Assembly: GCA_937934745.1 (NCBI GenBank)
Contig: CALGZC010000029.1
Location: 1-64,000, forward strand
Origin: an uncultured Blastocatellia bacterium
GTDB taxonomy: Bacteria; Acidobacteriota; Blastocatellia; Chloracidobacteriales; Chloracidobacteriaceae
Length of the DNA: 64,000 nt
Reading direction: 5' to 3'
In this document: positions 8,357 to 17,979 of the stretch, piece after piece
Numbering within the stretch: the stretch's first letter is position 1
Layout of the letters: the number at the start of each line of letters is the position of its first letter
Made by a program: the position numbers and the translations under genes
Notes under the pieces: generated by a model
The model's database searches: none
The model's input: the letters and a program-made list of their open reading frames with translations, nothing else
Told to the model about the DNA's origin: nothing

Positions 8357-9109
8357 ATGACTGCTCCCCAAGTCGCCACAACGCCGGTGCCCGTTGATGT
8401 GCTGGCCATCGGCGCCCATCCCGACGACGTAGAACTTGCCATGGCCGGGACGCTCCTGAAGCTGACCGCACGCGGCTACCGGGTGGGGATCGTTGATGCG
8501 AGCCGAGCCGAGCTGGCAACGCGTGGGACACCAGAACAGCGCGCCGCCGAAGCTGCGGAAGCCGCCCTTCGACTAGATGCTGCATTTCGCGTCAATCTGG
8601 GATGGCCAGATGGACATTTTACACCCGATGACGCTGCCCGCTGCGCATTGGTGCAGGTGATCCGGCAAGCACGGCCGACGCTGGTGTTCACCCACCACCC
8701 TGCCGAAGAGCATCCCGACCACCGGCGGCTGGCGCAGTTGACGGCCGAGGCCGTTCACCATGCCCGCCTGGCGAAGTACGATACCGAAAGCAAACTCGAA
8801 CGCTGGCGAGTTCGAGCGCTGCTGTACTTTCTCCCGCCCCGCCACCCCCACATCGCGCCGACCTTTCTGGTTGACATCAGCGCCCAGTTTGCCGCGAAGT
8901 ACGAGGTCATCGGGGCCTACAGCTCGCAGCTACACCGGCCAGGCGACCGTGAGCCGCAGACGTACCTCTCTACACCTGATTTTCTACGTCAGCGCCGTGC
9001 GGCCGACATTTATCGGGGAAGCCTGATTGGGACGGCCGCCGCCGAAGGCTTTGTCACCACAGAGCCGCTGCCCGTTGCCGATCCGGTGCACCTCTTCACG
9101 GCAACATAA
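8357..9109 (+). CDS. bshB1: Bacillithiol biosynthesis deacetylase BshB1-type (LmbE/PIG-L family)
   Basis: Zinc-dependent N-deacetylase that removes acetyl from GlcNAc-malate on the way to bacillithiol. 250 residues. The LmbE-family metal motif AHPDDVE is near residue 20 and HHPAEEHPDH in the middle; NLGWPDGHF is typical of the BshB1 group, as is the late YSSQL segment. The start at 8357 lies eight bases after the msrB stop. Other LmbE deacetylases (MshB, glycolipid deacetylases) are the alternatives, but length and motifs fit BshB1 best. bshA and bshC are not in the window. Confidence 0.85.
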   Translation: MTAPQVATTPVPVDVLAIGAHPDDVELAMAGTLLKLTARGYRVGIVDASRAELATRGTPEQRAAEAAEAALRLDAAFRVNLGWPDGHFTPDDAARCALVQVIRQARPTLVFTHHPAEEHPDHRRLAQLTAEAVHHARLAKYDTESKLERWRVRALLYFLPPRHPHIAPTFLVDISAQFAAKYEVIGAYSSQLHRPGDREPQTYLSTPDFLRQRRAADIYRGSLIGTAAAEGFVTTEPLPVADPVHLFTAT

Positions 9110-9129
9110 CCCCCTGCTCCACACGGGGG
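9110..9129. terminator. Possible small hairpin terminator after bshB1
   Basis: Five C (9110-9114) can pair with five G (9125-9129) across a ten-base loop, directly after the bshB1 stop and before the convergent nuclease gene. There is no T-run, so it is only a weak candidate. Confidence 0.3.
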
Positions 9130-9299
9130 CGAGCTTGACCGCGACACTCGGCCTTGCCGCTGCCCTGCCGGCAGCGTACAACCCGGGCCGACGCCCCCTG
9201 TTGCGCCGGCATCGAGCGCGGCCGGCCAGCACCGGGCAGGTGGTAGTCGGAAAACCAACTGCCGCCTGCCCACAGCAGGACGCAACCGACAGAAGCCGA

Positions 9300-11108
9300 C
9301 TAGCGCCCCTTCTCGCGCAGCGCCGCCTGGACCTCCGGCGGTAGATTGGTGAAAAACCGGTGACCTGTTGCCCGCTCAATGTCGGCCACCGACACGCGGT
9401 AGTCCTCCCAGTTGTCATTACGAATGCCCTGCCGGTTGGGCATGTCCACGGCGATGACCTGCGTATCCCGGTTAATGCGCTCCAGGTCGTTATCGCCGCG
9501 CGGGATCAGCACGACCACCTTCCAAACGCGGTCGGGAATGGCGATGTTGGCGTCGCCGCCCTGCCCCGGAATACGCCCGACTTCGCCATAGCTGCCCATG
9601 ATGGTGTAGGCTTCCATGTCGTTTTGCCGAATCTGGTCGCGGACGTAGCGCTCCATGCGCTCCCACGGTCCCTGGTTGTTGTCAGGGGCCTGGGGTATCA
9701 CGTTTGTCATCAAGAACGTCCCGTTGTTCATCTCGCGACTGGCCGTCCGGTCGGCGCTCGGCAGGTGATGCCCACGGTCGTAGCCGCTGCCCGTGTAGTC
9801 AAACGTTGTGATGCGCCGCCAGCCCTCGGGGAGCTGGTTGTCGGTGCTGTTTTCGTCAAACTTGCCGCGGCCCTCGCGTCCCAGATGTGATCGATCGGTA
9901 TGCCAGGCGACCCAGTTAGGCTTGGCGTCGGCGCGGCTGTACGAGGCCGTGAACTGATCGCGGACAATGAGATAGTTGTTCTCATTACGGACGTCCGGCG
10001 TGGCGTTGGACGGATTGCCCAGCAGGAGCGGGCTGTTGTCAGGCGGCGGCGTCGGACGCGGCGGCGTCGGAACGCGGTCGGCGCCCGTCACCGAAAGCGA
10101 CCAACTGCGGAGCGTGCCGACATCGGCGCGCTCGCGATCCTCGACGATGAGCGTCCACTCGCCCTTGGCGTCCACGCCGTTGAAGTCGGCCGGGTTGGCC
10201 GTGAAGCTCACCGTTCCGGTGCCGCGCCCGCCCTCGCGGTTGCGCAGCGTCACTTCCTGTCCCTGCGGCGACCGGAGCTTGACGACCAGGTCGCCGGCGT
10301 AGGTATGCGCAATGTTGACATCCACGCGGACGCCGGTCGCTTTGATGTCATCGTTGATGACAATGCTCGAAGTCGTGGTTTGAAGGTCCCGAATGGCGGC
10401 GTTGGGCGTTGCCGTCTGCGTCACGGTCCGCTCGCTGGCAGCCGGCGGCGGCGGTGTGGGGCGCGTCCCGGTCAGCGCCAGCGACCAGTTGCGCAGCGTA
10501 CCGATATCACCGCCCGCACGATCCTCGACGATGAGCGTCCAGTTGCCTTTGGTTGAAACGCCGTTGAAGTCGGCCGGATTGGCGGTAAAACTCACCATCC
10601 CGTTACCGCGCCCACCTTCGCGGTTGCGCAGTGTGACTTCCTGACCTTCCGGCGATCGGAGCTTCACCACAAGGTCGCTCGCGTAGCTGTGTGTGATGTT
10701 GACATCCACCTGGACACCGGTCGTCTTCAGATCGTCGGTGATGGCAATGGTCGAAGTTGTCATCTGGAAATCGCGGATGGCGGCGTTGGGTGACGCCGTG
10801 CCGGTAACGGTCTGCGTCGCGCCGGTCGCCGCAGCCGTCGTCGGCGCGGTCGCCGTTGTCGGCGCGAGTGCCGGGCGCAACATCCCGAACAGACCGGCGC
10901 GCAGCCGGTCGGCTTGGTTGAAGCCGACGCGCGCCGTGTGCGCGGCGTCGAGCGAAGCCGCGCTGAAAGCGGACGGCTGCCGGCTCGCGTTTTCGACTGG
11001 CGCAGGCATCGGCGCCTGGGCGCGGGCGCGCGGCGCAATGGACTGATCTTCCACCCGCGCCCGCTGGAGGCGCGAAATCAAAGCGGCGAAGGGGTTAATA
11101 CGTGTCAT
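9300..11108 (-). CDS. DNA/RNA non-specific endonuclease (NUC1 family) with two proprotein-convertase P domains
   Basis: 602 residues. Order: N-terminal low-complexity region (1-95) without a clear Sec signal; P/Homo-B domain 1 (about 100-214) and P domain 2 (about 227-342), which share nearly identical blocks such as EVTLRNREGGRG and SFTANPADFNGV; a proline-rich linker; then a beta-beta-alpha-metal nuclease domain (about 375-590) with DRGHHLPSADR (catalytic His447) and a downstream TNVIPQAPDNNQ metal-binding Asn segment. The nuclease cleaves nucleic acids without strong sequence preference; P domains usually follow a subtilisin domain, which is absent here. The two P-domain coding segments are themselves a DNA-level repeat. 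Likely an extracellular or delivered nuclease; the export route is not evident. Confidence 0.88.
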   Translation of the reverse strand: MTRINPFAALISRLQRARVEDQSIAPRARAQAPMPAPVENASRQPSAFSAASLDAAHTARVGFNQADRLRAGLFGMLRPALAPTTATAPTTAAATGATQTVTGTASPNAAIRDFQMTTSTIAITDDLKTTGVQVDVNITHSYASDLVVKLRSPEGQEVTLRNREGGRGNGMVSFTANPADFNGVSTKGNWTLIVEDRAGGDIGTLRNWSLALTGTRPTPPPPAASERTVTQTATPNAAIRDLQTTTSSIVINDDIKATGVRVDVNIAHTYAGDLVVKLRSPQGQEVTLRNREGGRGTGTVSFTANPADFNGVDAKGEWTLIVEDRERADVGTLRSWSLSVTGADRVPTPPRPTPPPDNSPLLLGNPSNATPDVRNENNYLIVRDQFTASYSRADAKPNWVAWHTDRSHLGREGRGKFDENSTDNQLPEGWRRITTFDYTGSGYDRGHHLPSADRTASREMNNGTFLMTNVIPQAPDNNQGPWERMERYVRDQIRQNDMEAYTIMGSYGEVGRIPGQGGDANIAIPDRVWKVVVLIPRGDNDLERINRDTQVIAVDMPNRQGIRNDNWEDYRVSVADIERATGHRFFTNLPPEVQAALREKGR

Positions 11109-11530
11109 AAGAACCTTTCAGCGTGTGTGTATGCCGGCAGAGCACCAAACACAAATACCTTCAACAAATACCTTCCGGACATACCTTCCGGCAGCGACGA
11201 GTTGCCCGTGATAACCTCATCCACCGGGCGGGCCGTCCAGCCTGGGTTATCGCCTGGAAACCAGTGTATGTTGCGTAGGCTAAAGTCCTTTTCCCAGAAA
11301 ATTTATTTTTCGGCCGGACAGGCCCATACAGCGTTAACGAAAGCTTGCCGAGCGGCCGTATTTCGGCCCTGCCGTAACACGGATGACATACGTCCTCGGT
11401 GGCAGGTCAGGTTGGCATCGGCCGCGACCGTCGTATGTGATATGCACGCTTGTCATGTGCACGTGTAATATGCGCGCTGCGGCCGGCTTGCCGGCGTCGC
11501 TTTACTTGCTTGCCTGCGAGGTCAGCACCG
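11109..11530. other. Non-coding interval, nothing recognised
   Basis: About 420 bases between the divergent nuclease gene and the gene starting at 11531. It must hold both promoters, but no convincing promoter, hairpin or RNA gene was identified. Confidence 0.5.
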
Positions 11531-12142
11531 GTGTCACGTCGGTCCTGGTTTGCCAGACTCTTTCTCAAAGATGAAGAGGTGTTTTTGTTCGGCATCCAAC
11601 TTGTCATTCGCGCGTTTGGGGAGGACACGCTGCGGCGGCGACTGGCCGCGGTCGTTGCCGATCCAGACGGCGACTTGCAAGACGCTGCTGCTAAACAGCG
11701 TTATCTCAAACGCATCGTGGCGCTGCTCCTAGAGCAGGAACCCTACTGGACGCACGCCTACTGGGAGTATGTCCCCGGCGAAGAGGGACGGCGGATGTTT
11801 GAGGAGTGGTCGGCGGAACTGGCCGCCTCTTCTGCAACCGAGGAGGAAGAAGTCGGCCAAGAGGTCGATCACATGCGCCGGCTCTCCAACCGCAAGGACT
11901 ACGTTGCGGCAACCATCTTGCTACTGTTGAGCGTCCCATACGCACCCGGTGAGGCCGTTACCGACGAGCGGCGTTACTGGCAGCGCGAAACCCTGCGGTC
12001 GCTGGTCAACGGCATCCTCTATGTCAACCCGGAAACGATCCTCGCCGATGCCGTCTTCGTCATGCCGGGCAGCGCCGAAGACGGTCTTTCGGAAGAAGAC
12101 CTCCTGACCGGTGGATGGAGTCACCTGCGGGTCGTCATGTGA
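11531..12142 (+). CDS. Conserved-looking cytoplasmic protein of unknown function
   Basis: About 203 residues from a GTG start at 11531, chosen because GCGAGG lies upstream and because the preceding frame (to 11450) is Cys- and Arg-rich and unlike protein. The body is strongly acidic and helical, with a run of Glu near the middle (ATEEEEVGQEVDHM), a hydrophobic ATILLLLSV helix after it and a PGSAEDGLSEEDLL segment near the C-terminus. Codon use fits the neighbours, so it is probably real. I do not recognise a domain. It precedes the VWA gene by 33 bases and may be cotranscribed with it. Confidence 0.65.
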   Translation: MSRRSWFARLFLKDEEVFLFGIQLVIRAFGEDTLRRRLAAVVADPDGDLQDAAAKQRYLKRIVALLLEQEPYWTHAYWEYVPGEEGRRMFEEWSAELAASSATEEEEVGQEVDHMRRLSNRKDYVAATILLLLSVPYAPGEAVTDERRYWQRETLRSLVNGILYVNPETILADAVFVMPGSAEDGLSEEDLLTGGWSHLRVVM

Positions 12143-12175
12143 GCAAGTCACAGAAGCAAGCGGCAGAAGGAAGCT

Positions 12176-13198
12176 ATGAGAGGTTTTGTGAGAGTGTTTT
12201 GGTTTGGACTGTTGGCGTTATGGATGGCGGCACCACCCATCAGGCCGGGGCTGGCCCAGGAGGGCGGACGCCTGCGTTCGGCCCCGCCGGTGCTTCCCGA
12301 TGCCGGCGACGACATTGCCATTGTCGCCGATTCACGCGGGGTCGTCTTCAGCGTGGTGGATGAACGCGGGCGCATTGTTTCCAACTTGCGTGAGCAAGAC
12401 TTCGAGATTTACGAAGATGGTCGCCGCCAGACGATTGACCTGTTCCGCACCGGCAACGATCTGCCGCTGATGCTGGCCGTCCTGATTGACGTGAGCGACA
12501 GCCAGGCGTCACTCCTGCCGGCGGAAAAGCGGGCGGTGGATGTCTTTTTCGACGCCTTTTTCCGCTCCGGCAAGGACTACGGAGCGCTGCTGACCTTTAG
12601 CGGCGAAGTCAGGCTCGCCAACGGTTTGAGCGGTCACCTGAAATCGCTCAAGACCGCGCTGGGACGCATTGAGCGTGAGCAGCGTTTCCGCGATGAGGAC
12701 AATGCCACGCCCTCGCTGGGCACAGCCCTCTATGACGCACTGGACATCACGGCGCGCGAAACGCTCGACGGCCGAACGGCGCGCCGCGTTATCGGCGGCA
12801 GTGGGACGCGCCGCGCCATCCGGCGGGCCATTTGCGTGCTGACCGACGGACGCGACACTGCCAGCCAACTGCCCCCCGAGCGCGTGGCAACGAACCTGCG
12901 CCGGCGCGGCATCGTCGTCTATGCCCTGGGGATGGGGGACCGCTTCCGCTTCGGCGATGTGGACCGTGATGCGCTGGAACAGCTCTGCGCCGCAACCGGT
13001 GGCAGGGCGTTTTTTCCGACCGATGAAGCCGACTTGGAACGAAGTTTCAAGCGCATTGTGGATGACCTGAGTGGGCAATACATTGCCCTGTACCGCCCGA
13101 CCGGGCCGCCTGGTACGGCCAGGCAACGCACCGTCGAGGTGCGCCCCCGTGACCGACGGCTGCGGGTCTTTTCCCAAACTGAGTACACTGCTGATTAG
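12176..13198 (+). CDS. VWFA-related exported protein (acidobacterial type)
   Basis: 340 residues with an N-terminal signal peptide (VFWFGLLALWMAAPP, then LAQ). A short beta region (FSVVDERGRIVSNLREQDF, EIYEDGRRQTI) precedes a von Willebrand factor A domain whose MIDAS metal site is visible as DVSDS at 105-109 plus LTDGRD later. This arrangement is the VWFA-related domain that is greatly expanded in Acidobacteriota (the TIGR03436 type). Probably periplasmic or surface-exposed and binding a protein partner; the partner is unknown. Followed 21 bases later by an OmpA-type lipoprotein gene, which suggests a joint envelope role. Confidence 0.88.
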   Translation: MRGFVRVFWFGLLALWMAAPPIRPGLAQEGGRLRSAPPVLPDAGDDIAIVADSRGVVFSVVDERGRIVSNLREQDFEIYEDGRRQTIDLFRTGNDLPLMLAVLIDVSDSQASLLPAEKRAVDVFFDAFFRSGKDYGALLTFSGEVRLANGLSGHLKSLKTALGRIEREQRFRDEDNATPSLGTALYDALDITARETLDGRTARRVIGGSGTRRAIRRAICVLTDGRDTASQLPPERVATNLRRRGIVVYALGMGDRFRFGDVDRDALEQLCAATGGRAFFPTDEADLERSFKRIVDDLSGQYIALYRPTGPPGTARQRTVEVRPRDRRLRVFSQTEYTAD

Positions 13199-13219
13199 AG
13201 CCATCTGTAGAGCGATCTT

Positions 13220-14779
13220 ATGCGTGCGTTACGTCACCTATCGGCCGTAGTGGCGAGTTTGGCGGCGCTTAGCGCCTGCCTCCTGAGCGGCGTCGTGCCG
13301 GGGCAACAGCGCCTCCCGATCCCACGCAGCGATGTCACGTTCCGCACCGTGACCATTCGCTATCCGTTTGACCGCGAAGTGCGGGTGCCGATGGTCGGCA
13401 CGCAGCGGTTTGGAGCCACGGTCAGCGGCGAAGCGGTTGTTGAGCGCCGCAGCAGCATCACGAAGATTTCCCTGACGCTCAAGCGCCTGCCGCGCCCAGC
13501 GACGGTCGGCCCGATGGCGGCAACCTACGTGATGTGGGCGGTGACGCCGGAAGGCATCTGCGACAACCTGGGCGAATACCGCAAGCGGCAAAGCGACACG
13601 CTCGACGGCTGGTTCGGCTCGGAAATCAGCACGACGACGCGCCACCGCAACTTCAGCCTGATTGTGACGGCGGAGCCCCACTACCTGGTCGCGTCGCCGT
13701 CGCGCCTGGTTGTCGCAGCCAACGCGGAAGTCCGAACCGGACAGGTCTTTGTCGCCGACAACGAGATTGATTTTTCCGGCGACGCCGATGTGGAAAACCG
13801 CATCGTGAGTCCCGAGCCGCCGGCCGCCGGCCGCGATCCGCGCTATCCGCCGGAGCTATTGCAGGCGCAGCGGGCGCGCGACATTGCCCGGTACTACGAA
13901 GGCGACACGTTTGCGCCGCAGTTGATGGCGGCAGCCGGCGACGCCTTCGCGGCGGCGGAGGACCTCTACCGGCGCGGCCGACGTGACGAGGCGGCAGAAA
14001 CGGCCGATACAGCCATTCGCCTGGCCGAGCGCGCCCGGCGCATCGCCGTCGGGAGAATGGCGGCGGAACGCCAGCGGCGCGAGACGGCGGCGAAAGACGA
14101 CGTCATCGCCGAGCTTCAGGATCAGGTCAACCGCATTCCGGCCCTTCAAACGCAGCTTGAAGCCGAGCGTCGCCTGCGCCGGGAAGTCGAAGCCGAACGC
14201 GAGCGGATCCGTGACGAGTACAACCGACTGGTTGCCGACAAGACCCAGGGTGACGCCAATACGGCGAGCTTGCGGGAAGAAATCCGGCGGCTGCGCGCCG
14301 AATTAGACCGCGCGCAGGCGACGACCCGTGAGGCACGCATCAGAGCGTTGCGCGAAGAGCTGGCACGCCTATTTGGCGATGCGCGGTTTGAAGCCCGTGG
14401 CTCGGTGCTCATTCTTCCTGACACCGACTTTATTAGCTCGCCGCGCCAACCCATGGCACTGACGCCGGCGGCGATGGCGAAACTGGATCGGCTGGTGGAG
14501 TTTTTGCGCCTCACGGAAGCGGCCGTGCGTATTGAGTCCTACACCGACAACACCGGTACAGAGCAGAGCCGGCAGGACTTCTGCCGCGAGCGTGGGCAGC
14601 TTGTGCTGGGGTATTTGACGGCGCGTGGGATTCCAACCGACCGGGTCCAGGCGTTCGTCATGGGTAACACCAACCCCCGACAACCGAACACGACGCCACG
14701 TGGCCGCCAGGCAAACCGGCGGGTCGAACTGATCTTGCCACCGCCGTCCGATCTCGACGGGGCGACGGCGACGCCGTAG
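13220..14779 (+). CDS. OmpA-family outer-membrane lipoprotein with coiled coil
   Basis: 519 residues. The N-terminus has a signal ending in a lipobox-like LSAC (Cys at about 20), so it is probably lipid-anchored. A beta-rich region follows, then a helical, Ala-rich part (about 210-285, AAEDLYRRGRRDEAAETAD) and a long coiled coil (about 285-390). The last 120 residues form an OmpA peptidoglycan-binding domain (RIESYTDNTGTEQSRQDF, then RRVEL near the end). It likely ties the outer membrane to the cell wall. It lies directly downstream of the VWA gene in the same direction. Confidence 0.88.
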   Translation: MRALRHLSAVVASLAALSACLLSGVVPGQQRLPIPRSDVTFRTVTIRYPFDREVRVPMVGTQRFGATVSGEAVVERRSSITKISLTLKRLPRPATVGPMAATYVMWAVTPEGICDNLGEYRKRQSDTLDGWFGSEISTTTRHRNFSLIVTAEPHYLVASPSRLVVAANAEVRTGQVFVADNEIDFSGDADVENRIVSPEPPAAGRDPRYPPELLQAQRARDIARYYEGDTFAPQLMAAAGDAFAAAEDLYRRGRRDEAAETADTAIRLAERARRIAVGRMAAERQRRETAAKDDVIAELQDQVNRIPALQTQLEAERRLRREVEAERERIRDEYNRLVADKTQGDANTASLREEIRRLRAELDRAQATTREARIRALREELARLFGDARFEARGSVLILPDTDFISSPRQPMALTPAAMAKLDRLVEFLRLTEAAVRIESYTDNTGTEQSRQDFCRERGQLVLGYLTARGIPTDRVQAFVMGNTNPRQPNTTPRGRQANRRVELILPPPSDLDGATATP

Positions 14780-15271
14780 CGAGATAGCAGCAGGCGACCT
14801 TCCCTGACAACTGCCGGGTCGGTGTCAGCAAAGGCTAGCAATCACGGCACTTAGTGGTCACGGCAAGTTGAGACACGACCCTGCCATAGCCCCCAGGCGC
14901 GCGCAGCTGCCTCAGGCGCGTCCGTTGCAGCTGACAGTGTTGCACTGCGACTGAGAACCAATCTTGTTGCCGTCCCCTGCCTGGCCATGACCGTCGGATT
15001 GGCGAGTGACAGTACTGAACGCGCAGCCTCACCTGCTGCACCCGGCCGTCTCACCAGAGCCGCGCCGGGTGGACGTCAAGCCATCGTGCGCCAGTGGGAC
15101 GGCGGTTCACTTGAAACGCCAGCTGCGGAACCTCCGCCCCATCAACCACAATATCGCAGTCTTTGACCGCGCCGACGGCAAACGCAGTCCACATCGCCGG
15201 CAGAGCCATCCGGGTTGCGCCCACAGTGCAGATGAACAGCCACCACAGTGGTCACCATTGACAGCCGCCCC
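14780..15271. other. Non-coding interval, nothing recognised
   Basis: About 490 bases between the convergent OmpA gene and the exported protein at 15272. Short open frames here lack ribosome-binding sites and recognisable content. No clear terminator hairpin was found. Confidence 0.45.
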
Positions 15272-16183
15272 TCAAAAGACGGGGTGCGGGCGTCCTACAG
15301 CTTTCGCAGCCGGTTGAGCCATCAACTCACGCAGCAGTGCAACAACACCCGGTTTGCCCTCGCCGATCAGCTGGGCGCGCCGGGCGCGATAGTGGCTCAG
15401 GACGGCAAGCGCCGCTGCGCGCAAACGCTTTTCTTCTTCCGTCTCGGTGTGGCCCTTCGGCACGGCCCAAGTGAATGCTCCGGTATGCCGGGCATAGCTT
15501 GGAATATGCACAAAATCGCGCGCGACAAACTCGCCCGTTGCGTCCTGCGACTCGCCGGCGGTGACAAAGAAATCCACCGCTGCATCGGGATAGCCGAACA
15601 GGTATCCATAGCCGCGCCAGCGCGGCACACGGGCAGCATGTTCCACCGTCTTGAGCACGTCCATCGGGTGGGCGTTTGGTGTAATGCCAAGGGGCGAAAA
15701 GTAGTCGGCATGCGCGCGTATGGTCTGCTGCAGCGCTCGCCGATTAAACACCACACCTTCTGCCTGCCGCCGACCGTCGTAAACGGCCGCAAAGACAAGC
15801 ACATCGGCATACAAACGGCCACCACACTGAAAGTGCGCCAACAACCGCCGCGTCATCTCAATAGCCGTCAGGTCGGGCTGGGCGACATCGAACTGAAACC
15901 GGATGAACCCGCTGCTCAGTGGCTTGAGGTCACAGGCCACGGTGTACAGCGCCTCAGAATCGAGCAGCGCCAGAAACAGCGCTTCGGCGCGGACACGTTC
16001 GTCGGGCGTAAGGTCATCCAGCGCAAAGCAGTCTGACGCGCGCGTCTCAGAACCCGGGCGCACTGCGGCCCGTGTGGAGCGCCATCCGCCGGATAAGACC
16101 GGCAGCAGTACCACAAGCACAAACAACGCGCTGCGCAGGATGGACGCCAGGCGCGACCGCAGACAGCCTTGATCTGTTAGCAT
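15272..16183 (-). CDS. Exported protein of unknown function
   Basis: 303 residues from the start at 16183, which has GAGGGAAA at ideal spacing; a frame extending to 16312 runs into the A+T-rich island and lacks support. The N-terminus carries a signal-like segment (SALFVLVVLLPVLSGGW). Afterwards the protein is soluble, with motifs such as LTPDERVRAEALFLALLDSE, RRWRGYGYLFGYPDAAVDFF-like aromatic segments and HTETEEEKRLRAAAL near the C-terminus. No family recognised. Its codon use matches the surrounding genome, so it is native, unlike the methylase next to it. Confidence 0.78.
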   Translation of the reverse strand: MLTDQGCLRSRLASILRSALFVLVVLLPVLSGGWRSTRAAVRPGSETRASDCFALDDLTPDERVRAEALFLALLDSEALYTVACDLKPLSSGFIRFQFDVAQPDLTAIEMTRRLLAHFQCGGRLYADVLVFAAVYDGRRQAEGVVFNRRALQQTIRAHADYFSPLGITPNAHPMDVLKTVEHAARVPRWRGYGYLFGYPDAAVDFFVTAGESQDATGEFVARDFVHIPSYARHTGAFTWAVPKGHTETEEEKRLRAAALAVLSHYRARRAQLIGEGKPGVVALLRELMAQPAAKAVGRPHPVF

Positions 16184-16319
16184 TGGCTTTCCCTCAACGT
16201 TTATCCAGCATGAATGGTGATGCCGTGCTGATGCTCGCTGCTTGTTGGACATTTTCCATGAGCTACCCAGTAGGTAGAGTGAGAAAGAACAGAAAGGCAA
16301 AACAAAGACCAAAGTTCAG

Positions 16320-17575
16320 AACATACCCATAAGTCGGGGAAAATCTCACCAGTTGACTACAATCTTTCTGATATTGGAGACCGTTGTCGCTCGGCATTGA
16401 TAAGGCATAACAATTCCTGATATTGGTTTATCAATTCAAGTTGTTAAGATTTTCTACTTTCTCTGATTTATTTCGAAATTGGAAGTAAGTAATTTGAAAT
16501 AAAAAGTTCGTTGCCTTTTTCAGCTTTTGACTTTTTGTAGTTATTCATTCCATACTGTAACTTCCAAGTGTAGATATTGGCAAACGAAAAATTACTTCTA
16601 ACTTTAGGTGAGTCATCATAAGTGATAAGCCAAGAATGTTTACATTTTTTCATTTCATTTGCAAATTCTTGATGATTGAAATTCGTATGCAAAATGCCAT
16701 TTTTACCGTAAAGTCTTGATTTAGTAGCCTTAAGGTATGGCGGATCAAGAAAGGTAAAAACTTCTCTTCCTCCGGAGGTAATAACCTGACGATAGTCTAA
16801 ATTTGTTATTGTTATTCCCTCCAAAAGTTTTCCAAGCTTTGAAATGCGCATAACTGAAGAATCAGTAAATCTTTCTGTAAAAGCCAACTCTGAATAGCCA
16901 CCAGACTCAACAACACCCGAAAAAGTAATACGGTTTAGAATAAAAAATCGGACAGCACGGTCGAATTCATCTAATCTTTCCACGTCAATATTAACCAATT
17001 CATTGAACAATTCCTGTCCACTTCTTCTTTCTAACTTAATCTTTAGTATTTCATTGGTTAACCTTTCAGAATCTTTTTGTGCGCATTTCCAAAAGTAATA
17101 TAACTCAGAATTTAGATCATTTATCCAAATCTTCAATCCAGGATAGATTTGTCGCAAGTAAATGAAAAACGACCCTCCTCCAACAAAAGGCTCCCTGTAT
17201 TCTTCAAAGTAATCCGGTAAAAGATATTTCAATTGCCTAATTGCACGAGACTTACCACCAGGATAACGCAGAGGTGTTTTTATCATTATAAATCAGGTTA
17301 AATCTTTGGGACTTATTTTGTATATTGTTGGTAGTTGTTGCTATATAATCTCTAATATATTTTTGTATAGTATTTCTAAATAAGTCTGGAGTATACGGAG
17401 TAAATTTTAGAATCATAAAACCTTTTATTCTGTTAAAAAGTTAGATAAAAAACTACATCTTCTCAAAATCTATAGAGGAAATATCAAGTAGCTTTTAAAT
17501 ATTAATACTTTGAGAGAAGAAATCTTAAAGACTTTACTCAAAAATTTTCATTCTTCCTTTATCTTTTTTGTCTAG
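16320..17575. other. A+T-rich island, probably horizontally acquired
   Basis: Base composition changes sharply near 16260-16330 and again near 17575, from the G+C-rich background to strongly A+T-rich sequence. The island contains one gene, the Dam-type methylase, and about 290 bases of very A+T-rich non-coding DNA on its 5' side. Edges were placed by eye. No flanking direct repeats, integrase or transposase were seen. Confidence 0.8.
16468..17286 (-). CDS. D12-class DNA adenine-N6 methyltransferase (Dam type)
   Basis: Transfers methyl from S-adenosylmethionine to adenine N6 in a specific DNA site. 272 residues, the normal size. Alpha-class motif order is visible: motif X PLRYPGGKS near residue 5, motif I EPFVGGGSF at 32-40, catalytic motif IV DPPY at 181-184, with the target-recognition part between. 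It stands alone: no restriction endonuclease shares the A+T-rich island. It may be an orphan regulator, a remnant of a restriction-modification system or a phage-borne anti-restriction enzyme. Codon use (many AAA, ATT, TTT) is unlike every other gene in the window, which supports transfer. Recognition site cannot be read from sequence. Confidence 0.93.
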   Translation of the reverse strand: MIKTPLRYPGGKSRAIRQLKYLLPDYFEEYREPFVGGGSFFIYLRQIYPGLKIWINDLNSELYYFWKCAQKDSERLTNEILKIKLERRSGQELFNELVNIDVERLDEFDRAVRFFILNRITFSGVVESGGYSELAFTERFTDSSVMRISKLGKLLEGITITNLDYRQVITSGGREVFTFLDPPYLKATKSRLYGKNGILHTNFNHQEFANEMKKCKHSWLITYDDSPKVRSNFSFANIYTWKLQYGMNNYKKSKAEKGNELFISNYLLPISK

Positions 17576-17979
17576 ATGAGGAGCGCTGCACCTTGGCGTC
17601 TCCTTCTGGCGCACAGTTGCGGAGTCGTCATTGATGAATCGAGAACGGACACCTATTCCCTGCCACTACGTCAGATTTCTAAGGATTCTTGGATCGCTGT
17701 GCAAAAGGTCGAGCTATAGCCTCTGTTCCAGGGAAACCCAAGGGCCATCACTTCCGGCTACCGGACTCTGCTCTGCTGCTTGTATCTGTGACTTCCAGGG
17801 TGAAACGCCGAGGCGACGCTCTCGTCCCAGGTATCTTCCGGCCCGCACAGTTGCACGCCAACGGTGCACCATACCGGAGAAGTCTACGGCGCACGATTGC
17901 TCTCAAAGGGCGCTCCCTAGACCCGGAGTGAAGACCACGAGCGCATCGAACCTCAGCCGTTTGATGTCCCGCTATCCCT
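17287..17979. other. Non-coding interval: A+T-rich half, then ordinary DNA
   Basis: The first 290 bases belong to the A+T-rich island and likely contain the methylase promoter. From about 17580 the composition returns to normal. A 131-residue open frame at 17631-18026 has no ribosome-binding site and overlaps the WG gene on the other strand, so it is not called. Nothing else recognised. Confidence 0.5.

Noticed and set aside
15006-15317. A 103-residue open frame after the OmpA gene
   Set aside because: No ribosome-binding site and composition like non-coding DNA; the start lies in a spacer.
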